From NCBI GenBank assembly GCA_036874045.1, contig CM072341.1, positions 11,296,501 to 11,360,500 of the forward strand: 64,000 nt of DNA. Direction: 5' to 3'. The notes below the pieces were generated by a model, which saw only the letters and a program-made list of their open reading frames with translations, made no database searches and had not been told where the DNA came from. The stretch comes from Cymodocea nodosa. Lineage: Eukaryota; Streptophyta; Magnoliopsida; Alismatales; Cymodoceaceae. A program made the position numbers and the translations under genes. Shown piece by piece: positions 22,323-35,368 of the stretch. Positions within the stretch are counted from its first letter, which is position 1; each line of letters starts with the position of its first letter.

Positions 22323-23674
22323 ATGCGAAAATAGGATAGTGTAAGTTTAGATATAATTGCATGAAACAAACATAAAATGATTTCAAATAAAAACTATTCA
22401 AATAAACTAGTGATTGGAAACATTCAAATAAAAATAATCATGATTCATATGACTCCCATCAATAAAAATATAGGTTCCATATTCATTTAATAAAAATAAG
22501 GAAACAACATAACTCAAAATTTTACAAGTTGCAGAGATTTCTTATCCAATCCATAGACTTTTTTTTCTACTACTACTACCACTAATATTTCTTCTTATTG
22601 TCTAAAATATTTCTTCTCTGAGGCAAAGGAGAAAAAGCTAAAAAAAAAGAAGCTCAAGGCTACATAGAAGACAAAAGAAATCACTAAAATTAACAGCAAT
22701 CATATACGATGGTCGTAGATCATATTAGGAGAAATACCTCTAACTAGGAAAAATATTTTCTAAGTAAATCACTTAATCATTCACAAGCGGTAGCATAAAT
22801 ATCAAAGGGTGGCAACATGGTTGCTCCAATAAAAACATTAAAACACTTCTAACTTGAAATCTTCGTAACTCCCTCAATATTAAGTGAAATCCAACAAAAC
22901 CAACAGCTACTAATAGATATTTGGTTGATCTTTCAAGAAAATTTCATAAATTGAAAATCATAATTCGATTCTGTACCATTTTTAGATACTTTTATGATAG
23001 TAAATGAATCTTTACATTTGCCAATAAATATGTTGCTGAAAACATTGAAGAAATCACTAAAATTAACAACAATAATACACGATTAACTATAGATTAAATC
23101 CTCTACTAACCCCTACATATGCATATGAAAACAATGCACTAAAATTGCAGGAAAAAATAGAAAAATAACGACAACGATAAAACTACATAAACCCACTTAA
23201 CAAGAGAAAGCTAAAATATACTTTTATTGCATATTGACAAAAGAAGCTTTTAAAATATAGTTTGGTTGCAAATCGACAAAAGAAACTTCTAATAAACAAT
23301 AGTCGCAGATCGACAAAAAAAGCTTCAAATATACAATGGTTGAAGATCGACAAAAGAAAAAACCAGATCGATGGATATCGACGAAGGTGAAAGAGGAGCT
23401 TACTCCATTATAGATCGACGGATGCGCTATTTAAGGTGAAAGTCACAGAGGCATTGTTTAGGGTTGTGGAGGTGACGAGGGTATTCTAGACTTTCGATCG
23501 ACGACGCCTTGCTGTAGCTAGGAAAATACAATGCCTAAAAATATGCTTTGTTGGCTGTTGCTGCACCTCCAGCGCTTCTAGTGTCGATGAAGAGCTCGAC
23601 TATTTGTTTAAAGCACGCTCTTGACACACGTTCTAATGTAGAGGCGCGCTCCAGCTCCTCTACCAAACACAACC
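22323..23674. other. Right non-coding arm of the Harbinger element
   Basis: It contains no supported ORF. 23040-23420 carries repeated GATCGACAAAAGAAGCTT-like phrases, and 23560-23674 is GC-richer and ends in the candidate terminal repeat. Confidence 0.45.
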
Positions 23675-26166
23675 TAAGAATCTATTTTCCCACTGGTTAA
23701 TCATAATATTAGATTTTGAATTTATGTATTTCTTTTCTCCTTAGATTTTTATGAAATGGGAAAATAATCAAAAATGTGCTGGTTATTTTCAAAGGATTCG
23801 TTAGAATTTCCACGCAATAGAAACCAAAAACTTTGGTGTCTCAACAATCTATTATATATCATATTAATTACATTACTCTTAAAAAAATAAAAATAATAAA
23901 TTTAAAAACATACATACAATACAGCTCTACTAAACAAATACTATTCTTAAATTTTTATTTTTCTCTACGAGTATTGTTATTCTAAGGCATAGATACTGTA
24001 TTATTTCTTGTCAAAATTAAAATACCTTAAAATTGAAATAAATGTAGTCCTAGTTGAGTGGATATTTTATGTTCCTATTTTTCTATCACCACTAATTTTT
24101 CTAAACGTGTGTTATTAACAATCAATTATATACAACATTAATGCAACATGAGTAGTGAAATATGTGAAAGAGATTAGGTAGGAGACAGACATGTCAACTA
24201 AGTTGGGCACAATTATGTTAATTTGTTCTAATACGATGAAATTGTATTGTTAAGTGACACTGCAATTTTCTAAGATGTATTGAGCTGTTGTACAGTGAAA
24301 TAATATTATGCTAGTACGACTTATTTTGAGTACATAAATTAATACAATAAGAGTAATTTTTTCTAAAATCAATATACTATTTATAAAAATGGTATGTTAA
24401 AAACATTCCTAAAACTTATTGTACCAATTTTAATATATTACATTGAAAATTTGGTGTATTAAAATTATAAAACTTAAAAATACATCTAAATTTAATATAT
24501 CATTTATAAAAACTATATATTAATTTATATATTTGACATATCGATTCTAAACTTCGATATATTAAAAAGTATAATCTAACATGATGAAATCATGTCGTTA
24601 ATTAATATAATATAAATGGATCGTGAATTATGAAAGAGTCACACTTGAGTCATCTCGTTCTCTCCTTAATATGACATGACCTGATACGATTCCTATTAGG
24701 CATAATGTCAATCAAACATGATGAACATCTAATTGACATCTCTACTAGAAGATCCCCTCACTTTTAATTAGCTTTTTTCTTATTTTTAGAGAAATATATA
24801 GTTCCATAAAATGCATCTATAATCTGTTTTGCAACTACAAAATCAGTTGCATTCAGATCGATTTTTTAAATTATTTAGTTAGTGAATATGCCTTTGGATA
24901 ATACATTGAAGAAGCATATTAGAGTTTTTTTACCTGTAAACCACCACTAGAAATTACTTGAATGCAATAAATTTATATATATATAACTACAATGTTTAAA
25001 AAAACGTATATCACTTACAATGAGATTAATTATCATGATCACCATTAGTATCACTAATCTAACCCATAGTTAACTCTAACCCACGATCAAAATTACATGC
25101 TTATCCCTTTCTTACCCAACATTCTAGATAGCTCCTCTTGCCACTCTTTTTCTCACCCAACATCCTTGCAATTGTCGTTAAAAAGTTAGAACTAACTTAG
25201 CTCAATTAGGTTTGAACATGCGTCGTAAAATAAATAATATAAAACAAATTTTATTTTAATCATTTTTATGCTAATGTATCAATATCCACTAAACGAAGAA
25301 ATTCATGATAATACTGTACGTTATAAAAATAAATATCCAGTTCATCTTCAATGAACTAAGATCTGTTGTTTCTTTGAAAAGAGTAAAATAGTAACTTTCT
25401 TTGTAAATAATGCATGTGAATTTTTATAATATATATAATATATGGAATATTTGTGTAGCACATTCAATATTATGGTCTATATATATATAGACAAATAGAC
25501 AAACATACTCATAAATTTAGGCAAATTATCAAATCAATAATTTGAGACTTTCAATCTAAACCACTAATTTTATAAATTTGATTTAAAATAATTTAAGAAA
25601 TCCACGAAAACTCACGCATTGAACCCACGTGCCCCATCCCTTCCCCTTGTACGTACGCTGCCGCTTCCTGCCATTGTTTTTTCTAAGGTTAAATTTAATT
25701 TTAAAAACTAAAACTAAAATATAATGAGATTATATAAATGATACCAAAATAAAATTCATAATATCAAAATACTCGTTAATCAATGGCTGGCATTAAAGAT
25801 CTTAAGTTATGAAGATGAAACTAAAAGTTTCGTTGATGGGAAGCATAAAATAGTATTCATATTTTTTAATAGGATTAAAATCTTAATAAATATAAAAATT
25901 ATCATTATAAAAAAATCAATAGCATTATCTATTGTTATCTACAGATTGTTAAGATCAAAAGAAAGTAAACTGTAGAAAAGATGCGAATAAATCTAACCAT
26001 GCAATTTGCATCTTATTTCTTCGGATTAGCTTAATATATATGTTGTTTTCTTTTCGTACTATTTATGCTTTGAATGAAGCACCTCCTCTTCTTATAATTA
26101 CAAACCATGCCATACGTTGAAGGCATTTATATTAAAAGAAAACATTAGTAATTTCCAATATATTTA
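23675..26166. other. Intergenic AT-rich DNA, no gene seen
   Basis: These 2.5 kb hold no ORF with recognisable content, no tRNA and no LTR structure I can identify. AT-rich runs and short inverted A/T repeats are the only notable content. Confidence 0.5.
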
Positions 26167-27632
26167 TGTTAGGATCGTATAGACTTATTAGCGAAGAGTG
26201 AATGATGAGTGTATTATTTTTATACCTAATTTGACTTAATTAATTACTTAATTATATAATTTAAATTTTATATGATTTTTAAATAGTTAATGTAAGAGAA
26301 ATTAAGGTAGATAATAAAAGCACACAAACAAATTTTTAGGTAGTTCACTATTAATGGCTAGTTCACCTTCAAAGCATAACTTAGGCTTACACTAAATAAT
26401 CAATCACTTACACTATTTGCTTTCAGATCAAAGTAAAAACTAACCTCTTGAATTTTTAGGTTAAAGCTCAACATTCAATACTCACTCTAAACTTTCAAGT
26501 CAAAGTTCTTAACCAACCTTTAGCTTTCAAGTTAAAACTCACGAACCAACACTTTGTTCTTCAATCAGAGATTTTGTGTAAAGAGCTTTTGACACTTGAA
26601 TTGGCTTATGAATCGTTCAATCTTGCACTTGTTAAATTTGTGATGTTCCTATAATTTTTGTGCAGCTTTGTCTATAAGTGTATACGATAATCATTTTTTT
26701 TTTGTTCTCTACCTATTGATCATTCTTATACCAAGAGATATAACAATCAATTTTTCATTCAATGATATTTAGTCTGTTGTACTTATTGATTGATTAGTCT
26801 CAAATCTAGTAAGTTACCATTCAATATATTTTGAATATGTATCTTCTTGAAACCTTTTGAAGGCTTGAGCAACTAACTTGAAACTATCCAAAAAACTCGA
26901 AAAGTTGTTCTGAAACTATCATAAAAACTCGAATAATTATCTGAAACTATTTGAATACTTGAACAGTTATTCCTTTTGGCATTGTCATGTGAATCTTTAA
27001 GTTCTACACATGAGGCTTCTTAGTTTCAAATAATTTGTTTGAAACTCTTTGAAAAACTCAAATAGTTATCTTGAAACTATCTGAAAAACTTGAATAGTTA
27101 TCCTATTATGCTTGTCACATGATTATTTAAGTTCTACCCATGAGGTTTCTTAGTTTAAGATAGTTTGCTTGAAACCCTTCGAAAAACTCGAACAGTTATC
27201 TTGAAACTATTTGAAAAACTCAAATAGTTATCTTTTTATACTTGTCACATGATTTTTTAAGTTTTACATGTGAGGTTACTTAGGTTTAGTTTGTTTAGTT
27301 TGAAACCTCTTGAAATTCCCTATCTTTTGAACTATTTCATTTGAAATTTTCTTGAAACTATTTGATTGACCTTTCCATCTTGTAGCTATTTTGTAATTCA
27401 AATTTTGGACAGGTTAACTTGAAATCTTTCAAAAAGACTATGAAACCTTTCGATTAGTTGAGACTATCTAATTTACTATAGCTTAATAATTTCCTTTAGA
27501 GTTCTTTTAAATCAGTATTCATTTGACCTATTTGACCTTTGTTTGGCTTTTGACACTTCATCCGTACTTGTGAAATACATCTTAGGTCCTTACATAGATT
27601 ATTGGCATTATCAAAACATAAGGGTTCTCACA
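26167..27632 (-). repeat. 3' LTR of element C
   Basis: It runs from TGTTAGGATCG to GGTTCTCACA. Hairpins of the TTTCAAGTNNAAA type lie at 26400-26540, and a minus-strand TATA-like GGTATAAGAA at about 26735-26745. Dyad words of the form CTCGAATAGTTATCTTGAAACTA replace the CGGATAGTTA words of A and B. PPT AAAAAGGGAGAGAT (minus strand) follows at 27633-27646. Confidence 0.88.
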
Positions 27633-28020
27633 ATCTCTCCCTTTTTGATAATGGCTAAAACATTTACAAATAGTTATATGTATTTCACTCTTTAAATTGT
27701 TTCTATATAATGATTCACACAGAATATAAATAATACAATGAATTATAAATTATATAATCTTATTCTCTCCCCTTACCTGTGTGCTAATCAGATTTGGCCT
27801 TTAATAATATTGTAAAGTTCATATTTTTCTCTCCTTTTTTTGTCATTGTTCAAAAAGGGATAAATCATCCAAAATTTTCTCCCCCTTTGTACAATTCTAA
27901 TTAGGCCTATTTTTCCCCTTGAAAAGATGCATCATCTAAAGTCTTGCATTAAGACATGTTAGTAGAAAATAAGCTCCCATATGGTGAGCTTTGAGAGGTG
28001 AATATAATAAGTATGGAAAA
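27633..28020 (-). promoter_or_regulatory. PPT and 3' non-coding region of element C
   Basis: The PPT at 27633-27646 is followed by extra purine tracts near 27768, 27825, 27880 and 27910. 27950-28000 matches the same position in A (AGCAAGCTCCCATATGGTG region). No ORF is seen. Confidence 0.7.
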
Positions 28021-29905
28021 TTATAAATCATACATAAAACAAATACCTAAATTTCTTTTAATATGATTAAATGTTGACTTATTTAAGGGTTTAATGAAAA
28101 TATTTGCAAGTTGATTCTCTGTTGAGACATACTTAAGTGAGATATAACCTTTTTCCACATGATCTCTCAAAAAATGAGGTCTGATTTCAATATGCTTTGC
28201 TTTAGAATGATGTATTGTATTCTTTGACAAATTTATTACACTACTGTTATCACAATATATTTCTGTATTATAAATTTTTAATTTGTAATTAGCTAATGTT
28301 TATTGCATCTATAATATCTGAGCACAACACAAACCTATTACAATATATTCTATTTCACTAGTAGATAATGCAATGCAGTTTTGTTTCCTACTGAACCAAG
28401 AGATTAAGGAATTTCTAAGTGGTTGACATGTTCCACTTGTACTTTTTCTGTGTAATTTGTTACATACATAATTTACATCACTATATCCTGTTAAAATTAG
28501 ACTACTATTAGTTGAGTAAAATAATCCAAAGTCTTTAGTGCCTTGTAGATACTTGGAGATTCTCTTTACTGATTTGAGATGAGATTCTTTTGGTGATGCT
28601 TGAAATCTAGCACATAAGCACACACTAAACATAATATCTAGCCTACTTGTTGATAAATACAAAAGAGATCTAATTATACTTCTGTATTTCTTTTGATCTA
28701 CAATAGTACTTGAATCATCACTTTCAAGTTTAGTATTTGAATTCATTGGAGTATTGGTAGATTTGATGTTTTCAAGTCCAAATTTCTTTAAGATTTCTTT
28801 GCAGTATTTTTCTTGATTGATAAAGATCCCATTTTTCATCTAATGAATTTGTAGCTCTAAGAAAAATTTTAGTTCTCCCATTAAGCTCATTTCAAACTCA
28901 TTTTTCATCAAATTTTGAAACTCATGATATAGATTTTCAGATGTAGCACCAAAAATAATGTCAACATAGATCTGAATAATCAACATATGTAAATCAACTA
29001 TTTTGATAAACAAAGTGTTGTCTACTTTTCCTATATTGAATTTATTATCAATTAGAGACTTGTTCAACTTGTCATACCATGCCCTAGGTGCTTGTTTCAG
29101 ACCATATAAAGCTTTCTTTAATTTATAGATGTAATCTAATTTTTCTTCATCTTCAAATCCTAGGGATTGCTTGACAAATACTTCTTTTTGTATTTCTCTA
29201 TTGAAAAATGCATATTTCACATCCATCTAATATAACTTGATTTTTATGTTACATGCAAATGTAAATAACATTCTGATAGTTTTAATTCTAGCTATAGGTG
29301 CAAAAGTTTCTTCATAGTTAATGCCTTCTTACTAATTATATTTTTGTGCAACCAGTTTAGCTTTATTTCTAATAATGTTTCCTCCATCATCTAGTTTATT
29401 TCTGAATACCCATTTAGTTCTAATAATTATTTTTCTTATTAGTTTTGTTACTAATTCTCAAACATTATTTTTCTGAAATTGATTCAATTCTTCCAATAAT
29501 TATCATTGTAAGCTTCTTCAACTGATTTTGGTTCAATTTCTAACACAAATGCACAATAATTGTATATATCTTGTGTTCTACTTTTTGTCTACACTCCTTT
29601 ATTTATGTTTCCAATTATCTATTCCATTAGATGATCAAATCTAATTTTCCAAGTTTGTTCCTTCTGATTTGATACTTGAGAATTAGACTTCTAATTGGAA
29701 TATTCTTCATTCTTACTGTCATTGTCAATCTTTAGATTTTTCATATTCTATATCAATTCTGCATCAAACTGAACATTTATTATTTCCTCTACTCTTTTGT
29801 CTTTTTCAAAATATACACTAGAGGCTTTGCTTTTAAAAAAATAACCAACTAGTGTGGTAGGAACTAATTTTGAATCAAATTTATCTTTTGCATCTTGTTG
29901 CTCTT
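28021..29905 (-). pseudogene. Element C reverse transcriptase and RNase H (broken)
   Basis: This is the C-terminal half of copia pol. 28840-29226 holds the RT palm ([37 protein letters not shown]). The active site reads IQIYVDIIFGA where YVDDIIFGA is expected, so one catalytic Asp codon is gone. 28309-28839 holds the RT end and RNase H (NQEKYCKEILKKFG; STSRLDIMFSVCLCARFQAS). 28021-28230 holds the last RNase H part (MSKNTIHHSKAKHIEI). 29227-29905 is a degraded RT entry and integrase tail with many stops. It is clearly related to element A but more decayed. Confidence 0.88.
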
Positions 29906-29924
29906 GATCTTGCTTACTTAACTA

Positions 29925-31935
29925 TATATATATATATTCTTTTATAAGTAAATAAACAATTTTCATAAATAAGATATTAAATCCAATTCGTAATTAACTG
30001 TAAGTACATAATGTTTATCATATAAGTGTGCAAGTATAGGTCGAATCCCCAAGGAGCTATCAAGATCACTTTACTTAATAAATTTGCATAGCCAGGATAT
30101 AATGTTTATTCATAATATGCTCACTCCATTGATTTACAATTAACTTAATGGACTTACCTGTTAGGACCCTAGTATTTTGATAATGTAAAAACCTGTGTAA
30201 GGAAACAAATTGTATTTCACAGATATGATAGCTCAGCAAAAGATCAGAAGGTAGATAAACATATACAAGTAGTTCAAAAATTGCTGCTATAGAGCTACAG
30301 GAAAATCGGATAGTTATTAGGCTTAAGTATCCGGAAGAAATCATTCTTCGGTAAGTTACAGGCTTAAGTATCCGAAGAATCAGTTTAAAGTAGCCAAAAC
30401 ACTATCGGATAGTTAGAAGAATAACTATCTGGAAATAGAAGGTATTCGGAAAGTTTTAAAGGTAGCTAACTAGATGATCGGAGAGTTAATGTGCTAACTA
30501 TCTGAAAGATCAAGAAATTCAGAAAGTTAGGAAAGCCAACTATCCGAAACTTAAGTTAGTGAATTTCCCACATGTAGAAATCTAGAACAAAAGCTTAAAG
30601 GATTTTTTTCAGAGAGTTAGAAAGCTAACTATCCGAAAAATAGGAAGTTTCGGAAGGTTACAAACTTAACTATCAGAAACTTAAGTCATCCTATTATGCA
30701 CGTGTAGAAATAAGAAGACAACAGTCGGAAGCTTAAAAGAAAAATCGGAGAGTTACTATAGCTAACTATCCGAAAGTCAAGAACTTTACGGTGAGTTAAA
30801 GTTACAAGTATCCGAACTCATGACACCTCACGTGTACGACTTAAAATCTCACGTGACAAAAGGACTCAAGTGGATTTTCAATGAGTTATGAACATCCTTC
30901 AGAAAGTTACACAGATAATTATCCGAAAATTTGAGAAAATTGGAAGGTTATCTTGAAACACCCTTCCAAACAGTAACTTACCATATTTAGACTTGCAAAC
31001 TTAGCAAGTACAGTAGAATCAATCGTTGAAAAGAAAATATGATCGTTGGAGTTACAAGCATAAATATAGACAGATCATTCAATATTCAGTAGAGCTTACA
31101 AGTGAGATTACAGATACAATCACATACAGAGATACAGTATACATTGTAGATCAATTACTGTTACAGAAGAAAAGCTCAATTCAAATTAATTACTACAAAG
31201 AATCGATTGAAAGCTGGATATACAAGAAGATTCCTAAAGCTCTCCATGCACTGAAAGTCTGATCTAAGAAGGATCATTTGGTTCATGACTTCTACCTTAA
31301 AGCTTCATTCAAAAGGTTGGTTTACTGAAGTTTATACTTGAAAACTTCTGTGTGGTTGGTTAGAGCTACGACCAGAAAGCTCAAGTGAATGGTTGGTTCT
31401 TACTTCGACCTGAAAGCAAGTGTTTGTAAGTGTTGAGACACTTAGTGAAGCTCAAGTGATCCTTAGGGGTGGACTAGCTGAGTTGGTGAACCACCTAAAA
31501 TTCTCTTGTGTTTCTTATTTATATTTCTATTGTGCATGTTTAATCTTCTATTTAACACTTGTGAAAACTGATTAATCAATTTAGATAGAAAAGTTAGTAA
31601 AAAGTTTTATTTACACACTGATCACCATGAACCCCCCTCTAGTGAAGCCATACGTTCCTAACATTACCTTGTAGAGTTATGGTTAACTCAATGAGCTCTT
31701 AGGTAATTTATAATTAAAATTGTAGTTTGCAAAAGAATACAACCATCCATTAAGCGATTCTATATATTACAAACAACATCAATTAAGCTCTTGAATGTTA
31801 ATTCATCTTACATTTATCATTGATCGATTCTAACATTCAATAAATCCAAACATTAGATTTTCTTAATTCAAGATTTCAAAGATTTGTATTAAAATTTGAT
31901 TTTCTACAACTATAATTAAATAAACATAAAACATT
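29925..31935 (-). repeat. Ty3/gypsy-type LTR copy 0, split by a solo LTR
   Basis: 29930-30158 and 31664-31935 match, piece by piece, the LTR copies starting at 31936, 35369 and 36956. Shared parts are the AATTAGATATTAA...AAGTGCACAATGTAT...TAGGTCGATCCC region, the GAGTTA words and the AAACATAAAACAT stretch. The solo LTR at 30159-31663 sits inside it. LTR identity is inferred from the copy at 36956-38955. Confidence 0.65.
30159..31663 (+). mobile_element. Solo LTR, A/B-type Sirevirus family, plus orientation
   Basis: It is 1,505 bases from TGTTAGGACCC to TTCCTAACA, flanked by TTACC at 30154-30158 and 31664-31668 (perfect duplication). A TATA-like CATAAATATAG lies at 31059-31069, with leader hairpins at 31327-31348, 31363-31382 and 31399-31420. 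It lies opposite in orientation to A, B, C and D. The open frame at 31026-31262 overlaps the promoter/leader zone and is not a gene. Confidence 0.93.
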
Positions 31936-32925
31936 TGTTTGGGTTATTTGTAAAGTTAAATTAGAAAACCTATATTGTTCAATTAGATCTTGTCTATTGT
32001 ATATATTAATAAATTCTTTTAAGGTAACAAACAACTTTTCACACAAATTAGATATTAAGTCCAATTTGTATTTTTAACTGCAAATGCACAATGTATATTA
32101 TATTTGTGTGTAAGTATAGGTCGATCTTACAAAAATTGAGTAAGAATTGTGTACTATTTTAATTTTTATACTAGAATCTATATGTATTCAATTAAGCACT
32201 TCATTGAGTTATTGTTAACTCAACGAATTTAGTTCATGGAGTTACAGCTAACTCAATGAACTAACCTCGTGGACTTAAGTTAACTCCACGAGCGTACCTT
32301 TCTAGTTAAATGCTACTATTCACAAAGGAATTCGGCTATCCATTAGGCGATTTCATAGAATGTAAATAACATCAATTAAGCTTTTTAATGTTAGTTAACC
32401 TGACATTTGTCATTAATCAATATTAAAATTTAGATATTTCGAACAGTAACATTAAGATTTTTTTGTATTTTTGTACTAATCAAATTCAATACTCTATAAA
32501 ATTGCTTTCTATTTTCTGAATCAACTAAACATAAAACATTCACAATACTGACAATGATAACATTAATCACGATACAAAACAAACAATACAACACATTAAT
32601 ACTAAATGTAAACATAGATAATTATTTTTTTGGTATTTTTGTTTTGATATGTTTCTAAAGATGAACGAAAGGTGAAATATAAAAATCTCTATCGACAGTA
32701 AGAACTTCTATCACTACATGTGATGCGATTACACTACTGAAAACTTAATCACTTATAATCTTGCCTCCTCTCCCAATAGAATCGCGAACCAAGACTTGTA
32801 AGTTGATCTCCTCTTCAGTATATTGACATCAACCCAAAACCAGTGCTAGAAGCTTTACAATCTCTTGAGATATGAGTCGGTGCTTAGTGAAAATTGCTTC
32901 CCTATTAGGGTGAGTAGTATAGGTG
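31936..32925 (-). repeat. Ty3/gypsy-type LTR copy 1 (cut short near 32925)
   Basis: It begins TGTTTGGGTT like the copy at 35369 and is inserted after ATAAAACATT of copy 0. It runs parallel to copies 2 and 3 through the CTCTATCGACAGTA and GAGATATGAGTCGGTGC landmarks. Homology ends near 32925 at an unrelated LTR-like fragment. Confidence 0.7.
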
Positions 32926-33715
32926 TGAAGTATGCCACAAGAAGTTCAGGTTCAGTCGGAAGCTTGTCAACAGTAAGTCTTCAATAGATTAATATTTTTG
33001 GAAGGTTACCAAGTTAGAGTATCCGAAAATAATAGAATAGTCAGAAGGCTTTGAGCTAACTATCCAAAAGTCAAGAGATTTCAGAAGGTTATAGGTTGAA
33101 TCATTTGAAATGACTTAGAAGACACTTAAGTGGATATTCAGATAGTTAAGAAGCTAAGTATCTGAAAGACAGGGACTTAAGTAGATCTTCAAATAGTTAG
33201 GTAGTAACTATCCAAAAGTCATGAGTTTTTCGGAAGGTTATAGCTACAACCTTTCAAAATGACTAAAGAGACACTTAAGTGGGTTTTTGGATAGTTAAGA
33301 CAGTAACTATCCGAAAGACAAGTAGTTTTTGAAAAGTTACAAGCGGAACCTTTCGAATGGATTGAGAGAGACGTAAGTGAGTTTTAAGACAGTTAAGATA
33401 ATAACTATCCGAAAGATCAAATTTCTCTGAATAGTTAAGCCCTATAATTATCTAAAATCTGTAGATTTCGGAGAGATAAGAAGAAAAGGCTCTAAAATTG
33501 AGTATTCCTTCTTTGAAGCACTCTCTCACTACTGTAATGGTTCAAGTGTAATTAAAGGTTTATTAACCCTAGGTTGGGTAGTATATAAATCTTTATGATG
33601 TTGTAAAAACATGCGGTGGATTGTGCCAAAGCTTAGAAGAATCATCAACTCTCTATGGACGTAGGTTGTTGCTGAACCACGTAAATCCTATGTCTTTAGT
33701 GTTCTTCTTTCCTAA
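32925..33715 (+). repeat. Fragment of another LTR (plus orientation)
   Basis: It carries about ten words of the TAACTATCCGAAAG type between 33000 and 33480 and a TATA box (GTATATAAATC, near 33580). The U5-like phrase GCTGAACCACGTAAATCC, usual near the 3' end of plant copia LTRs, lies near 33675. Boundaries are unclear and no flanking duplication is found. It replaces about 1.1 kb of gypsy LTR seen in copy 3. Confidence 0.5.
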
Positions 33716-35368
33716 AGTGCTAAAACTATTTCTTTTCTTAAGAAATCAGTATTCCTTATGAAAATTATTTTTTCATTTCATATCTTCAGAATACTAAGAT
33801 TAGATTAATATAAAGATATTCTATATAATTCAATAATCTAATTTGACATTATTTTTTTCTCTCCCAACTTGCAAATATATTTCAAGCATATGTAAATTAC
33901 ATACAAAATATAATAGCATCACATAAGTGGTAATTATATTATCAATTTTTTTCCTTTTTCAAACATCTGTTATCCTGAATTTTCCAATATGATTTTCAGA
34001 ATAAATTTCAATTGCATATGAATCAAAACACAATTCAACTTAATATGATTAAAACAAGAAAAATAATGAATTGTATCTCAACTAAACAATTTCAAAAGTC
34101 TAATTCTAGATTCATACTTCAGTAATCATAAATAACAGAGAATATACTTGATTCAAAAGATATCTATATCTTCATAAAACACTTTTATCTTTTTAGAATA
34201 ATATATGCATATTTTTGCGTTAAAAGTTAATTTGAAAAGCTTGAATCATACAAGAGCTTTCTAGTATTCCCATGTATTGAGCTTTTAGTCAATAATCCTA
34301 GATCTGATCAGGATCTTAGGTTGCTAGATTTAAAGAGTCTTTTTTCAAGTCGATAATCCTTACATACTTATTTACTCAAATACAAAAGGCTCGTGATCAA
34401 ACAAATCAATAAACTCTCAAAGTTTTTCTTTTTTTTTTCTTATTCTTTTTTTTTCTTTCAAAACAAACATATATATGTATTTCATTAATACAAAGGAAAT
34501 AAAACACAAATCTCATATAATCCTACTTCTACAATCTATTGAAAAATATGAATCTATATCAATAAACTCATACTTTTTCTATAGTTTAAAAAGATTTACA
34601 TATAAATCATTCTACAAGTTTAATCAATCAAATTAAATGTATCCTTGATCATATGTATTTCATTTATTCCAAAAATCAACATTTCAGCTCTTTTAGGATT
34701 TTAGATAATTTCTTGAGTTAAAGTTAAGCATTCTAATTTTTTTTTTAAATCATGAAATTGTTAAACTCATAAAATTCAGTAAAAACATAAGATACTATAT
34801 CTATATTTGTATTAATAGTAAAATTTATAGCATCTTATATAAGATTCTAAATATAACATTCAAGCAGTTACAATTCTCAAAAAAATTTTACAGTTTCAAC
34901 TATCAGATAGTTATTAGTAAAATATCAGATAGTTATAACAAAATTCATAAAAAAAAATTTTAATTTCTACAAAAATTTGTAGCACAATCCTAATTCCTCT
35001 ATTTAACAAGATTACTTGGGTTTTAATCTAATTACCTCCCCCTCATACCTGCATTTTGCATTGTCATCAATGTAAAAGATTTTACAGTAAATACAATAAA
35101 TGTTAGCAGACATGAATAATGTTTCGTTGACTTAACACCTAACTCCAAGAACTTAATTCATTAAGTTAATGAATAACTCCACAAATTGTTATTGAATGTA
35201 AATTTAGGATAAGTAATCAATTATATATATTGTTCTTTTGTATCTCCTTCAATATCTTCCAACTTTTGATTCTAACAAACTTTTCATTCACAAATAAAAG
35301 AAAAATATATAACAAAATAACAACTAAATATATAACATAAATTGTTAAATTAGTGCCTTGTGTGGAAC
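33716..35368 (-). repeat. Gypsy 3' internal non-coding region, first copy
   Basis: It is homologous to 39010-40570 throughout. It contains, on the minus strand, the phrase GAGGGGGAGG after ACAATGCAAAATGCAGG (35035-35073), typical of the pol-to-3'-LTR zone in Athila/Tat elements. No ORF. It ends where copy 2 of the LTR begins (35369). Confidence 0.65.

Larger units (their letters stand above)
16465..23674 (-). mobile_element. PIF/Harbinger DNA transposon, decayed, with a nested solo LTR
   Basis: A transposase and the companion Myb-like ORF1 of PIF/Harbinger elements lie inside. Candidate ends are GACTGCATTTGGTAG at 16465 and, inverted, GGTTGTGTTTGGTAG ending at 23674. They agree at 10 or 11 of 15 positions, and the mismatches are transitions. 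Each is flanked by TAA (16462-16464 and 23675-23677), the target trinucleotide of this superfamily. Without the solo LTR the element is about 6 kb, a normal size. Membership is secure; the exact ends are inferred. Confidence 0.7.
26167..29905 (-). mobile_element. Element C: Sirevirus truncated to the 3' half of pol plus 3' LTR
   Basis: On the minus strand an RT/RNase H remnant is followed by the PPT and a 1,466-base 3' LTR. Homology to the pol of A stops near 29900, in the integrase C-terminal region (KDKFDSK). Beyond it lies gypsy LTR-like DNA, so gag, protease, most of integrase and the 5' LTR are missing. ATTTA (26162-26166) precedes the LTR; no partner duplication is available. Confidence 0.85.

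Noticed and set aside
31026-31262. 78-codon plus-strand frame
   Set aside because: It overlaps the promoter and leader of a solo LTR.
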